Shown in pieces: positions 34,581 through 46,896 of a stretch of 64,000 nt of DNA. The stretch spans positions 959,788 through 1,023,787 of the forward strand of contig NW_006767440.1 of assembly GCF_000264995.1 (NCBI RefSeq), read 5' to 3'. Source of the stretch: Punctularia strigosozonata HHB-11173 SS5 (Eukaryota; Basidiomycota; Agaricomycetes; Corticiales; Punctulariaceae). Every line of letters begins with the position of its first letter. Positions within the stretch are counted from its first letter, which is position 1. A model generated the notes under the pieces. It was not told the DNA's origin and did not search any database. It saw nothing but the letters and a program-made list of their open reading frames with translations. The translations under genes were made by a program, and so were the position numbers.

Positions 34581-37075
34581 ATGTTACATTTGGCAAGATG
34601 TCGTCTGTCGCTAAGTGCTTTGCAAACCGCGGAGCGGTCGTTCATTCGAAGTCGGCCATACGCACGTCCAGCCGCGGGGCGGGAAGGTGACGCCAAAGAC
34701 TTCGACCTTCTCGCGATGATGCGGAAGACCCAAGCGAAGAAACGCAACGTCCCTCTGAGACACGACAGAGGTCGTAGCTCTACACCTCGACGCGCTCCTG
34801 GTATCGTGAAACCGTCATCCGGCAACCCACTCCGGGTCGAACCCGTCATTCCCCTGACCGTCGACGACGACACGAAAGCCAAACTCCTCGAAGTTCTCCA
34901 GCGCCATGCCCCAAACTGGACAAGGCAGACCCCCCTTCGCCATCGCCTGCTTTCCTGGGGCGTCGATCCCAAGGACGTCACCCCGCTCTGCCGCACCTTC
35001 CTCGCCGAGCTCCTCACCGGCGCCGCCTACAATCCCTCCCAATTCCACGAAGCGGAGCTCGCCCGCATCGCCGCGAACGTGCTGAACGGCCAGCTCCCCG
35101 GGCCAGTGGACCAGGCGCTCACCCGCCTCCTCTACATGTGGGCCACGAACCCGGACAACGCCGCGCTCCTCTCCTCGCGCGTCTCCCCAGACACGACCGA
35201 ATCGATGCACAATTTATACGCCTCGACCGACCTCAGCTACCCCGCCGAGCGCTTCCCCAACGCGCGCTCCATGCGGCGTAAGATAATCATGCACGTCGGG
35301 CCCACGAACAGCGGCAAGACGCACAACGCGCTCCGCGCGCTCGCCGCCGCACGCACGGGCGTCTACGCCGGCCCGCTCCGCCTCCTCGCACACGAGATCT
35401 GGGAGCGTCTCAACAAGGGCCAGATCGTGCCCCTCGGCGCGCCCGAGTCACTCGCGGACGCCGATGACGCCATCGGCCCGGACATCGGCGACGGCATCCC
35501 CGCAGCGCACCGTGACCCCCGCGCGCCCTACGCGCGCCAGTGCAACCTCGTCACAGGCGAGGAGCAGCGGATCGTGAACGAGGCCGCGGGGCTCACAAGC
35601 TGCACGGTCGAGATGCTCAGCCCCCTGCAGATGTACGACGTTGGCGTCGTAGACGAGATACAGCTCATCAAGGACGACGACCGCGGCGGCGCGTGGACAT
35701 CTGCGGTGCTCTCCCTGTGCGCGAAGGAGCTTCACCTGTGCGGCGACGAGACCGCGGTGCCGATCATAGAGGACATCGTCAAGGACACCGGCGACGAGCT
35801 CATCATCAACCGGTATCAGCGTCTCACCCCGCTCCACGTCGCACCGAAGAGCCTTGAGAGCAACTTCAAGAATGTAAAGAAGGGCGACTGCGTGGTCACG
35901 TTCTCGCGGAACAACATCTTCCAGGTGAAGGAGCAAATTGAGGAAGAGACGGGTCTTCGGTGTGCTGTTGCGTATGGGCGACTACCTCCGGAGCTGAGGA
36001 GCAAGCAGGCGGCGCTGTTCAACGACCCGAAGAGCGGCTACGATGTTATCGTAGGCAGCGACGCCATCGGACTCGGATTGAACCTGTACGTTATCACACA
36101 TGTGATAATGTTTACAATCTACCTGCTCACGTACCTCCGTCCGACCACAGAAAGATCAATCGCGTCGTCTTCGAGGCCATGCACAAATGGGACGGCGAGA
36201 CCACGCAGGTGCTTCCGACCCCGTTGATTAAGCAGATCGCGGGGCGTGCCGGTCGGTACGGCTTGCACGGCCAGGGCAACGCTGGCGGCGTCGTAACTTG
36301 CCTACACGAGGAGGATATGCCCATCCTCCGCGCCGCCATGGAGGCGCCGCTCGACCAGCAACGCGAGGCCCGGCTGCACATCAACGCCGCCGAGGCTGAC
36401 CCCGTCTTCCAGGCGCTCCCGCGGAACACGACGACGTCCGCCGCCTTCGAGGCCCTGCATCATCTCGGGCGGACGCGGCCGCCGTATCTGTTCGTGCTCG
36501 ACGCCAAGTACCGGCGCCGGACCGAGTTTGTGGACCGGTTCGCGGGCGACCTGACGCTGGCGGAGAGGATGACACTCCTGAACGCGCCGTTTCAGCTGAG
36601 AGGCCCGCTGTCGGCGGGCGTGGCGGAGGAGGTCGTCACGCTGTACCGGAACAAGTTCGTGGTGTGGATCGAGGCCGTGATCCAGAAGTTCAAGCTGAAG
36701 GAAACGCTGCTCGAGGTGTTGGATAGGATGGAGCGCGAGGAGATGGGGCAGAAGGCGGAGGCGCTGGCGGGCATGGACCCCGAGTATTGCGTCGAGACCA
36801 TGGCTGCGCTCGAGCAGCTGCACAAGACGTTGGCGGTGCATGTGTGGTATGGATACCGGAACCCGGTGGCGTTCCCGGATATGGCGTACGCAGAAGGCAT
36901 GAAGGAGCAGGTGGAGAAGGCGATGAACTGGACACTGAAGACGATGGCGGGAAAGAAGATCAAGACGAAGCTGAAGAGCCTACAGAAGAGCGATCTGGAG
37001 GAAGAGGGATTTTCAATCGCGTATGCGAAGTCTAAGAAGGCGGCGAGGGCCGCCCGGCGGTCTGCGTCGGCCTAG
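34581..37075 (+). CDS. SUV3: Mitochondrial ATP-dependent RNA helicase SUV3
   Basis: Exons 34581-36085 and 36151-37075; about 809 residues. Arg-rich, acid-poor N-terminus (MLHLARCRLSLSALQTAERS) fits a mitochondrial presequence. Helicase motifs: I IMHVGPTNSGKTHNA (about 236-250), Ia YAGPLRLLAHEIWERL, CNLVTGEEQR, II VVDEIQLIKDDDRGGAW, then VTFSRNN, IVGSDAIGLGLNL and QIAGRAGRYG after the intron. The C-terminal region carries the SUV3 helical domain. SUV3 unwinds RNA for the mitochondrial degradosome. The intron falls between GLGLNL and KINRVVF, restoring motif V spacing. The frame continues 12 codons upstream without an ATG; the first ATG is at 34581. Confidence 0.95.
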
Positions 37076-37296
37076 ACGCAGATAGAGTAGAGAGGATCAT
37101 ACAGGGGTACGTGGATGTGACAGAACCTCTTGTGAAGGTCTGCTGAAAATCAAGGATAGATCATGTGCTGTTGGACATCCGTCAGGTTGAACTTGTCTGA
37201 ATGCCTGGCTCGGTCGTACAAATCCTGCTGTGTAAACTGCTCTCATCACCCACCCACCCCTTCAGCTCTCGGGAGACTAGCTACGGAATTTGCATC

Positions 37297-37653
37297 ATGC
37301 GCGTCACGACTATTCTCTCGCTATCCCTCTTTGTCGTGGTCGGCTACAGCTTGCCTGCTGCCCCACGACCTTGGCAACCACACTCAAGAACTCCTCTCAT
37401 CTATCGCGCGCGCCGGGACCCTATGGCAAACTCGCGCAACGCGCAGGATCCGCCGATCATGCCCACGCCAACCACAAGCCCGGGTGTTACTCTCATCCCG
37501 CGCATCACGAGCCCTCCGCCTACCGCAACGTTCGACGCGTCTCAATACAACCACGGCGGGCAAGAGGGTGCCAGAAACCCGGCAAGACGGCCGTTAAAGT
37601 TCGAGACGGGAAGGCTTCGGAAGCAGCACACGTCCACGTTGGTGGTTTCTTGA
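37297..37653 (+). CDS. Small secreted hypothetical protein
   Basis: Single exon, 118 residues. A clear signal peptide (MRVTTILSLSLFVVVGYS) precedes a Pro/Thr/Arg-rich mature region with no cysteine and no recognised domain; MPTPTTSPGVTLIPRITSP is low-complexity. No cleavage-repeat or pore motif seen. The size fits the small-secreted-protein class of wood-decay fungi, but without similarity it could also be a short-lived orphan frame. Lies between SUV3 and a minus-strand small gene. Confidence 0.5.
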   Translation: MRVTTILSLSLFVVVGYSLPAAPRPWQPHSRTPLIYRARRDPMANSRNAQDPPIMPTPTTSPGVTLIPRITSPPPTATFDASQYNHGGQEGARNPARRPLKFETGRLRKQHTSTLVVS

Positions 37654-37808
37654 GGATGATTATCGGATATTTTGCATTCATACAAGCTCCCGCTACTCAG
37701 CCGTAGACACATCTCCATGCATACTGTACACGCTAATCCTGCACGCGGCATCATGAATACAACTGCTATTTTGGGTCAAAGGAGGGCATGGGCACGGACC
37801 GGTAGCGA

Positions 37809-38093
37809 TCAGAACTCATCGCCTCCCCTCTTCACCCTCTGCCTCGGCGGCTCCTGCACGTCGACCCTCGAAACGCCCTCTTGACCTTTCAGCGACGTTA
37901 AGACCTCATCTTGGACTCTGCCCCATTCCGCCTTGGGGATGGCATATAGCTGGACGTCCGCCAGTTGTCCTACATTCCCGACGTGGTTGAGCGCGGGATG
38001 AGCTCTAGCTGCTAGTTGGCCAGGGTCTGGCACGACGGCCGGGTTCAGAGATACGGCGATGTATTGATTGGCGGCGTAGTCAAGCGCGGACAT
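37809..38093 (-). CDS. Small hypothetical protein, 94 residues
   Basis: Single exon beginning MSALDYAANQYIAVSLNPA and ending in basic residues (PPRQRVKRGGDEF). Composition and regular hydrophobic spacing (VGNVGQLADVQLYAIPKAEW, VLTSLKGQEGVSRVDVQ) look protein-like; it resembles short alpha-beta proteins, but no family is recognised. Divergent from the inositol kinase gene with about 105 bp between start codons. The frame continues upstream to 38108 without an ATG. Confidence 0.55.
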   Translation of the reverse strand: MSALDYAANQYIAVSLNPAVVPDPGQLAARAHPALNHVGNVGQLADVQLYAIPKAEWGRVQDEVLTSLKGQEGVSRVDVQEPPRQRVKRGGDEF

Positions 38094-38198
38094 GATGGTT
38101 TTAGCCAAGCCCTTTCAATGGCTGCTCATGTTATAATCCAACCCACGTCAGCTGGTGCCTGGCTTTCGGCTTCCCCACTACTCTGATCATCGTCCACG

Positions 38199-39394
38199 AT
38201 GACCGACACCCCGCCGTCCGATGTCGATCTGCACGACATCCACACTAAGGCCATGGACGCTCAGGTCGGCGGCCACCCGGGCGTGCTCACCTCCGAGGAC
38301 GGCTCGCTGCTCATCAAGGAGGCGCTTGCCGCCGAGATCGGCTTCTACGAACACGTCGCGAACGAGCCGAGCTTTGCGCCGCTGCGGCCATTCTTGTGCA
38401 AGTTTTACGGTACGTTGAAGCTGCAGGGCAAGGTTGCCGATGCAGCTGGGACGCAGCTTGAACCGCTGGAGGAGGGTCAGGGAAAAGATATGTCGCTTCG
38501 TTCCATTGCGTGCGGAGGGATCACCATATGTACTAATCTCGGTGTTTACACAGTCTCTTGTGCTAGAGAATCTTGCGTACGCGTTCCATGAGCCAAACAT
38601 ATTGGACATCAAGCTTGGCACGATCCTCTATGACGAGGATGCGACGCCTGAGAAGAAGGAGCGCATGGAGAAGACGGCGAGGAACACAACCTCGCACGAG
38701 ACCGGCGTTCGTTTGACAGGATTTCAGGTAGCCAGAGTCTTGCTTGCTGGACACGAATGAGCTGCTGACTATGCTACAGGTCTACGACAATAATACCCAC
38801 AAACCAGTCGTCGTACCCAAGTCGTACGGAAAGTCCATCAAGCCTGCCGATCTTCCAGACGGCATAAGGCGGTTCTTCCCCGTCGCTTCCTCTCTTACTT
38901 CTGCTACCGATAACTCTCCGGAGGTGACCTCCGCCTCCTCTTCCTCCCCCGATTCGGGTACCCAGACATCGGGATCCCATTTGGGTTTGCCGGCGAATTT
39001 GCTGTTACCAATCCTGAGGGAAATGAAGAACAACGTGAAGGATATCCGCAACGCACTGGCGCAGGTGGAGATGCGGATGGTGGGCGGGAGCGTACTCTTC
39101 ATCTACGAAGCGGATTGGGCGCGGGCGGAAGAGGGCTTGAAGCGACATTTTGAGCGCATGAACAAGCTCGCTGCAGGGACAGAGGACGAAGGAGAGGACG
39201 ATGAATCTTCTGACGAAGAGGACGTCGAAGAAGGCACCAAGAAACATGGCCCGGCGTATGTCATCAAGTTGATCGACTTCGCGCATACAAAGATCACGCC
39301 CGGACGTGGGCCTGACGAGGGTGTGCTGAAGGGCTTAGATACAGTTCTCAGCTTGCTTGACGGTCGCATCCAGGAAGTGGAAGATAATCATTAA
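38199..39394 (+). CDS. Inositol polyphosphate multikinase (ARG82/IPMK family)
   Basis: Visible exons: 38199 to about 38432, 38554-38727 and 38780-39394. The family phosphorylates inositol tri- and tetrakisphosphates and links phosphate signals to transcription. Motifs: VGGHPGVLTSEDGSLLIKEA (N-lobe), FLCKFYGTLKLQG, SLVLENLAYAF, PNILDIKLGT (catalytic PxxxDxKxG), TTSHETGVRLTGFQV, KSYGKS, and at the end YVIKLIDFAHTKITPGRGPD (the SLL/IDFA motif of the metal site). An acidic insert (EDEGEDDESSDEEDVEEG) is typical. The first intron is not resolved: phase 0 is required before SLVLEN, but the only phase-0 GT (38433, GTTGCC) is a poor donor and drops about 20 residues that look coding. Otherwise intact. 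Confidence 0.88.
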
Positions 39395-39575
39395 TCCACA
39401 GCCTAGCATGTTAATCATCAAGTATACCATGTATACATGAACGCACGCCTGCGTGCATCTACAAGATCTTTAGTGAGGCATCGAATGAAGTGATGCATGA
39501 CATCCCGTAGTGTAGAGTAATCCGCGCACTGTTCAAGAATGGAAAACAAAAACAAATCGCGGTCGAGCATGCATT

Positions 39576-42500
39576 TTACCGAGTCCGCACCCTCTTCATT
39601 GCCCTTTTCTCTGCCTCCTTCGCATTTTGTATGGCCTGTTCCAGCGTTCGAATCCACACTTGACAGTCCCGCACCGAAGTCGCTCGTAGCGCTATCTTGT
39701 CGCCGCCCCGCGGATACGGCACGAATATCTGGAACGCAGTATCGTCTCTGTTCCCAGGCGCCTCTTGGATCTGCATGTCGGGAAGAGGAATGGGCTGCCA
39801 ATGACGTTCAATTCAGGTAAGCGCAATTAGTCAGACAAGGCGGAGCATACCATCCGATAGAGAGTCTTGGATGTCTCGTCCGTGAGCACGAGGATATCGC
39901 TGCAAAGGTATGCCCGTAGCTTCCGTCCGCTCTTCGCCTTCGACAGCATGCCTTCCTTGAGTAGCCGCCGTTTGCCCATCGAGCGCGTTGGAGCTGTGAG
40001 ATCCAGTCTCCTGGACAAGGTCATTGCAACCAATGAGATTCCACAATCCCGATCATCTCAAAGCGAACGTACCCTTGCCCAACCCATAGGTGCTCTGAGA
40101 TCTTCCTCAGCGTTTCTTGGCCTTCCTGTTCCCGTATGCTCTCATTGATGTGCGTCAAGATGCCTTCGGCCATTTGAAGAGCGCTCTCGATGTCGCTCTG
40201 GTCTTGTGCAGAGTCCGTGTAGTGCAAAATTTGGCGCAGGAGAAGCGGATAGCGGGTCATACGTTGCACTGATGTATGCAGGACACTGTCAGAAAACGGG
40301 GAGCCGTAATCAAGATGGACGCTAACTTACTAGGTACCAGGAGATAACTCGACAAATCCAAGTTGCGAACGGCAGGTTCGGATTCACGCAGGCGCTGGAC
40401 GATCATGAGATAACGTGAAAACACTGCGAATGGATCGCGAACCTGCAAATGCGCCGCAAGTTCGGGTTTTGACTCTCGCAGTGACTGCAGCACCTTCGTT
40501 GCGGTGCCCTGGTTGACGCAGTATTCCATGTATACCTCCATATGGCTCATATGCTCCTTGAGGATGTCTCCGATACGGTCGATGTACAGTCTGCATTCCT
40601 TCTGACGCTCTTCCAGGGAACTAAGGAAGGTCTGCAGAGAATGAAATTAGTTAACTCGCCGCGGAGTGTCAGGCTCGGATGCATTACTGTGTTCGAGAGA
40701 AGGATATCTTCTACATTTGCGAATATGACTGTGACGGCTTTCTCGTCGAGCATAGGGAGCATGCTTGCGTAGAACACCTCGACGATGATCTGCAAATCCC
40801 GAACGTATGCAGCTTCCGTAGCAATGAACTCGAAGATTGACTGAGAGGAGGTTATCCAGTGCACTCAGGGCGATTAGAGAGGAACCACTCACTTCTTGAC
40901 GCTTCCGTTCTTTTGTTGGCACATCTTCCAGGGCAGTCTTGTCTACCAAGCTTGCCCATGTCTGACAGTACTCTGAGTATCCGTGGGGACGGAGATTGCC
41001 GTTCTAAGCTCACCGAGCCGAATAAATTCCCATCCTGAGACGCTGGCGTCGCAGGTCTACTTGAGGGCGGTCCTGCTATAGGGCCGGAGATCGGAGCCGA
41101 AATGGAAAGCGTCTTCTTCTCACTATCATTGGGCGTTTTAGTCCGTCCCAGGAAATGGAGGAAATGTGACATGCGACCGTGATCACTCCCTGTGGAAGCG
41201 GCGCTATCGCGGGACATGCTTTGAGAGATCGAGGAAGACATAGGCGAGGACGCAAGCATGTTGTCGAAGGAGGAGACAGATAAGCGATTTTGCTCGACGC
41301 CCTTCGTTTTCTTGAACTCCTCGTAGCGCGCAAACGCATCGTCAAGCCGTATGGTCGAGTCTGCCGGGCTCCCTTGGGCTGGAGGCAGATCCTTCTCAGA
41401 CGTTATCGAGATGATGGACGTCCGGTTGGGTGCTGCAGGCGGAGGACGTCGCCGCCTTACTGAGGGCTTGCGGGCTGGACGTGGAGGAGGCTGCTTGTCG
41501 GTCTTCACCACTAATCCGGCAGCTTCCAGTACGCGTTGTCGTTCAATCGCTCTAGCCTCCCGCTCCGCCTTGGCCTCTTCCTCGTTTGCGGGTCGTTCTT
41601 CTTCTGCGTCTGATTCGCCGAAGGATAGATATTCAGAATCCGTATCTGACTCATCTTCGGAATCTTCATCGTTGGCGGTCACTGTGGGTGAGATCGGGAT
41701 GTTGTGCGCAACCGCAGATTGCTCTTCGGGCTGCTTAACGGGCGCAGGCAACGCACCGACTTCTATATACGAGTCAGGTAAAAATCCGATTGTATTCAGA
41801 GTGTGTATCCGAGCGATTACATGCAAAAGGAAGCAGAAAATTCATTTTCAGCCTGTTGACCAATGCAAGAATGTAAACGAAAGAACTCAAGGAGAAGTGG
41901 GTGCAACTAACCCTCTACCACTTCTAGATAAGCCGCCGGCACGATGAAGATCACGCCGCCCTGTTCCGCCTTCCACCAGTCCGCCTCCGCGCGATCGACG
42001 ATGGATAGCAGGTCGCCTTCAGCGAATGGCAATTCGTCAGGATTTGTGCCAGTGTATGCATAGAGAGCCCTGGCTTTGGCTATTGCGGGGTTAGCAGTAG
42101 TTGTGTTGTAGTTATCTAACAATGCTTACTTGATTGCACTTCTTGAACGTAAGTTTTGGGGAAGAAACCGGATTTCCCATCTCGGACGAGGGTGCCATAC
42201 CACCAATCACCGCCTGACTTCGATGGGTGTGCAGTCAAGACAAGGTTCTCGCCGAAAGCTAAGCAGACTGTTAGTACTCATGCGACAGACCCAGCAACAA
42301 GTCCATACAAAGGTCCTCCGGACGTTGCCCTTCATACGCATACAGCGATCTCACGCGCAAGGCGACTGACTTGTCAATGTCCGCCATTTCGTCGTTTGAC
42401 TCCGAGACCTGGATGGCAGGAACGCCCTCGCCTGGGAGCTTCTCCGGTTCATCACGTTCATCGTCGGAATGTTCATCCTCCTCGGCCATGGACGGCATTG

Positions 42501-45500
42501 CCTCAGCGGGGCGATGCACTTGCCCTTGATCTGCCGCGAGACCAGCAAACCAATCGACCGACTGCCTATTCAACGTCTTCTGGTCGTCCGCACGGGGGGC
42601 TTCCGCCGGAGGTGGCGATGGAGGCGACGCGGGACGAGGCGCGGCGTTGATATGCGGGGGCGGAGCAGTGTCTCCAAGAACTTTACCTGCCAGACCGGCT
42701 TGGCTGCGGTCGTTTGTCTGTGCCTTCCTAAGCCTCGCCCCAGATTGGATTGCGCCAAGCAACGCAGATCGGTCTCCGGTAGGTGCAGGGGCGGCGATGG
42801 GCGCTGCAGCAGCTGGTGGAGGCGGAGGACCAGGCGGAGGTGGAGGCGGCGGTCCACCCCCAAATGCCGGCGGTGGAGGCGGGGCAGCAGGCACACCCGG
42901 GGCGGGAGGTGGGGGCGGGGCAGCAGGTGGAGCCCCATTTTGCACGGGCGTCGCGCTCTTTGGCGTGGCTGGCTTCGGGCTCATCGGCGCTGCGCTCTGA
43001 GGTCGCGACGTGGGCAAAATGCTGCCGAATAGCTGCTGGGCAAGGTTGGACCGCGCGTCGCGGGACGTGCCAAGGTCGTCGTCGGAGCTGTCGTCGTCGT
43101 CCTTCTCCTTCAAATCTTCCCAATCTTCCTCGTCGTCGGCAGGGGCGGTGTGGTAAGACGTCTTGATCGGCGCTGGCATCGGGCTTCTGGCTGGCGGAGG
43201 AGGAGTGGGGGCAACAGGGGCTGAAGTCGGTTCGGGAGTCGCAGCGGGAGGACCGGGCTTGAAGAACGGGTTGGACCCGCCAGGGGTGCCACCGGAAGTA
43301 GCTGGCGGTGGGGCACCTCCACCCAAGAGCTTGCTGAAGGGGTTGTGACTCTTCTCCGCTTGCGGCGGGCTCGTCGGTGCTGCAGGCGCAGGCGGTGGTG
43401 GAGGTGGCGGAGAAATCTGAGTTGGCGCGGAAGGGGCAGGAGCTGGGGGAGCAGTAGGCGGCGACCTGACCTCAGGGGTGGGCGGGGCAGGACTCGCCGC
43501 CCTATTCAAGAAAGCTTGTCGTCTCTTCTGATATTCCTCCTCGGCCTTCTTCATCTCCTCCTCTTCTTGCTCGAGTTGCCTTAACCGCGCCTCACGTTCC
43601 TGACGTATCTTCCTCAGCTCTTCCTCGCGCTGGCGTATCCTTTCTTCTTCGGGATCTACCTGAGCAGCCGATGCCGCTGGAGGTGCAGGTGGAGGGGGAG
43701 CCGGGTTCGACACGGAGGGGGACGGTACCGGCGGAGCGGAGGGCTTGCGCGGCGGCGGTGGAGCAGGGGCTCTCCTGGCGACTGGCGGCGGCGGGGCGGC
43801 CTTCTTGGTAGCCGCCGGCGACGACACAGGCGGGGTAGGCGCAGGAGGAGCTGTCTTCGGAGGTTCGACCTGGGCTCTCTCTCCCTGCAGCCGCTCCCTC
43901 CTCTGCCGCTCACGCTCCTCCGCCTCCTTCTCCGCCTGCCTGGCTTTCGCCTCCGCCTCCGCCTTCTCTTTCGCAAGCCGCTCCTCCACACTAGTATCAA
44001 GTGCGGGTCCGCTGCCAGTGGCGCCGGGGGCAGGCGTCGTGACACCGAGCGCGCGCATGCGCTCTTGCATGCGCCGCTGCGCTTCGGCCTGAATGAATGC
44101 CCTACGTTCTTCCGGGGTCATATTCTTCGTGTTCGGAGCACCCGGTGCAGGTGATGCGGACGGGGCTGGCGCCGGGGGTGGAGGCTTCGAAATGGAGGAA
44201 GATGGCGCAGATGGTGGTGGCGGCGGCGGCGGGGTGCGCGCTGCCGTGCCTGCAGGAGAGCGCGGGCGGTCGTAGCTTCTATCATAATCGCGGTCGCGGT
44301 CGTAGCGATCCCTGGAGCGATCGCGGTCCCCGTAGTATCTATCCCGCTCCCTCGACCGGTCCCGATAGTCGCGATCACGGTCCCGGTCCCTGTCACGGTC
44401 GTCGTACCGATCCCTGCTATCGTATCCGTACCGTTCATCCCTGTCGCTGAACCGCCCGAACCGCTCATTGCGCTCGTCCCTCGCCTTGATCTCGTCGCGG
44501 CGCTCGCGCTCGCGCCGCTTCTCCCGCTCCTCGATCTTGCGCTCCACCTCCGGTACGCGCTCGTGAAGCAGCTTCATCAGCTCGCGCTCGAGGCGTCGGC
44601 GCTCCTCGTCCTTCGCTGTCGTGCGCGGGCCGCGCTGGACGTAATCGAGGTCCTCTTGCACACGCTTCACGCGGTAACGCAAGTCGGCCATCTCCCGGTC
44701 TAGCGCCTCGTCGTCTTGCGACTTGTTAGCTTCATCGTCGAGCATCCGGGCAGCGTTCGAAAGCTGGCGCTTCATTTCGTTCAAATCCTGTTTCACAGAG
44801 GAAGAAAAAGGTTGAGGGTAGGCCAATAATCAACGATGGAGGAGTCTCACGTCTCCAGCACTCTCGTTACCGACACGGACTGCGCTCCTGTCGAGACGTC
44901 TGTTCCGCGGCTGATAAGCCTCGCCCACATTGTCAGAGTGCCTGTATACCGTCGCATCCTGCCTGCTTCCGGCGCCCGCAGGCCCGTTGCCGTACAAGCT
45001 GCGATCGCGCAGCTTGCTGATCGGGCTGTCGATACCTGTAGGAAGCTATGTTAATATGAGGAACTGCTACTATAGACGCGGTTAACGACCTGGGGAGCGG
45101 GATTGAGAGCGGGTGTCATTCTTGAGAATATCTTTCAGGAAGTTGACGGATGTGTCGAGGTCGCGATGAGATGGTGGTACGAGTTCCGGAGGGAGTTCGT
45201 CAGGGATATCATTGCCGTTGAGTTCTATCATCCAACGATGAGTTTACGCTGTGAAGAGGGGGGCGGGATGACTTACTTCGGTAGATCAAGCCCATTGCTA
45301 CGTGGAACTCTGCAATGTTGAGCTTGCCGCGATTGTCCACATCAGCAAGCGTCCTGTGTGCATATACTCAGCGCTTTCAATCCATATGATAGTATAGCAA
45401 TCACGTACCAGATTTTGGCCAGGTCATTCCGGCTCAATCCACTCGCACCGAACACGTCCAACGCAGTCTTGCCATCGATGAATCCTGTGCCAGACGTATC

Positions 45501-46262
45501 CCAGGCCCTGAACAACTGGTCGTAGTTCTTCTTCTCAGCCTTGCTCAGCGCCCACGGGATCTTCGGTGCCGCGCTGCCCCGGACCTCTTGGTTGTGCTGC
45601 TGGAAGCTTTGCTGGAGGCTGAGGCCGTTGAACATGCTCGGGTTCTGCTGGATCTGCGTCTGGACGAAGCCGGAGGCGTACGGCGCGGTTGGATTGGCAG
45701 GCATGAACGCGCCGGACATCATCGTTATGCGGGGATCGATGAAGCCCGTCATCTGGGGAACGAGGGGCGCCGGTGACGGCCCGCCGCGCAGGCCACCTGC
45801 GCCAGGGAAGCCTGTCGGCTGCGGCGCGAGTCCGCCAGCGCCGGGGAAGCCTGTAGGTTGCGACATGAGTCCGCCTCCTCCTACGCCAGGAAACCCAGTG
45901 GGCTGAGGCGCAAGGCGGTTCATTGGCGATATCGCGCTTTGCTGGCCTTGAAACTGGGACGGAATCGGTGGGACGGGCGGAGGCGGAGGCGCTGGGCGTT
46001 GGCCGAAACCTGCTCCACCACCTAGAAAGCCGGTTTGCTGGGGAGGCACAAACCCGGTCTGCTGAGGCTGTAGAAATCCTGAGTTACTAGGAAAGCCGGT
46101 CTGCTGGGGTTGCTGGAATCCTCCCGGACGCTGGCCGGGAAAGCCAGTCGGTTGCGGCTGGAGGCCTCCGCCGAATTGCGGTTGTTGCTGTTGCTGTGGG
46201 TTGAATCCGGTCTGCATGGGGTACTGGTACCCCGGCTGGCCTTGCTGGCCCCATTGTGCCAT
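39576..46262 (-). CDS. Intersectin-like endocytic scaffold and RhoGEF (Cin1-like)
   Basis: Fourteen exons: 46262-45409, 45353-45277, 45224-45090, 45035-44851, 44787-42309, 42258-42130, 42079-41912, 41762-41014, 40970-40893, 40840-40688, 40631-40331, 40268-40073, 40010-39851 and 39794-39576; 1,960 residues with all phases consistent. Order: Gln/Pro-rich start with nine TGF units; one EH domain (about 230-325; EF-hand-like DTSGTGFIDG and DVDNRGKLN, then IYRKLNGNDIPDELPPELVP); coiled coil and Arg/Asp repeats (about 420-600); long proline-rich region (600-1180); two SH3 domains (SLYAYEGQ...GDWWYG and ALYAYTGT...ADWWKA, about 1230-1342); DH domain (about 1600-1800, LLVPMQRMTRYPLLLRQI) and PH domain. 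This matches Cin1 of Cryptococcus, linking endocytosis to Cdc42/Rho control. Reading it as two genes (Pan1-like plus GEF) fails because exons join in frame through both SH3 domains. Confidence 0.92.
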
Positions 46263-46896
46263 CGTCGGCTCGCCGTCGTCGTCGACGATGAGGAGGAGCA
46301 CCTGATGAACGTTGACGATCAACTCTGGGCAGGCTGCGCCCGCGACGTCAGCGAGCAGGGTTTGGGCGGAGACTCAATTTGTTCTCACGATTAATTCCTA
46401 TCGCGATGTGCGTGCCTTTCTCCTTCACCACTTCGATCGTCGTGTGCTTGCAGGGAACATTTCGGCCAAAGTCAAGATTAGCAGTAGTATACAAGGCGAA
46501 TGTCAGAAACGGGTGAAATGAGGGGTTTTTTTGTCAAGCATATGCGAAGCAACTCCGATCGAACAATCACCATTTATATAGTCCACTCTGCTTGGATCAC
46601 CATGCTATCCTCGTGTGTTCCGCCTATAACAGACCGTGCCATCATCCCATAAGACAAGCAACACTCCAGTGTGCGTCTTTCATCTTATGCTTGGGAGGAG
46701 GTAGAGTCCACGCGGCTATATACATCCTCGATGGACTCACATCGGATGCACATGATCTGTTTTATATGCTGTTTTATCCCCATCATCTGCACTTCTTTAC
46801 TCCCTATCGCTGTCATTTGACTGCGAAAAAGAAAGTAGTACAACTCGAAGTATGCACCGTTATAACATGGAACGTGTGACTTGCATCGTCCTATAA
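46263..46896. other. Intergenic region upstream of Cin1-like gene
   Basis: About 630 bp between the Cin1-like start codon and the end of the next minus-strand F-box gene. No supported gene. The open frame extends 20 codons upstream of 46262 to another ATG at 46322; an upstream exon encoding a further EH domain was looked for and not found. Confidence 0.5.

Noticed and set aside
37201-37296. Longer start for the small secreted protein
   Set aside because: An upstream in-frame ATG at 37201 would bury the signal peptide 32 residues in; the start at 37297 begins with it directly.
39576-46262. Two separate genes (Pan1-like and RhoGEF)
   Set aside because: All 14 exons join in frame through two SH3 domains, and a TACTAAC branch-like site supports the intron that links them; known Cin1 proteins have the same order.
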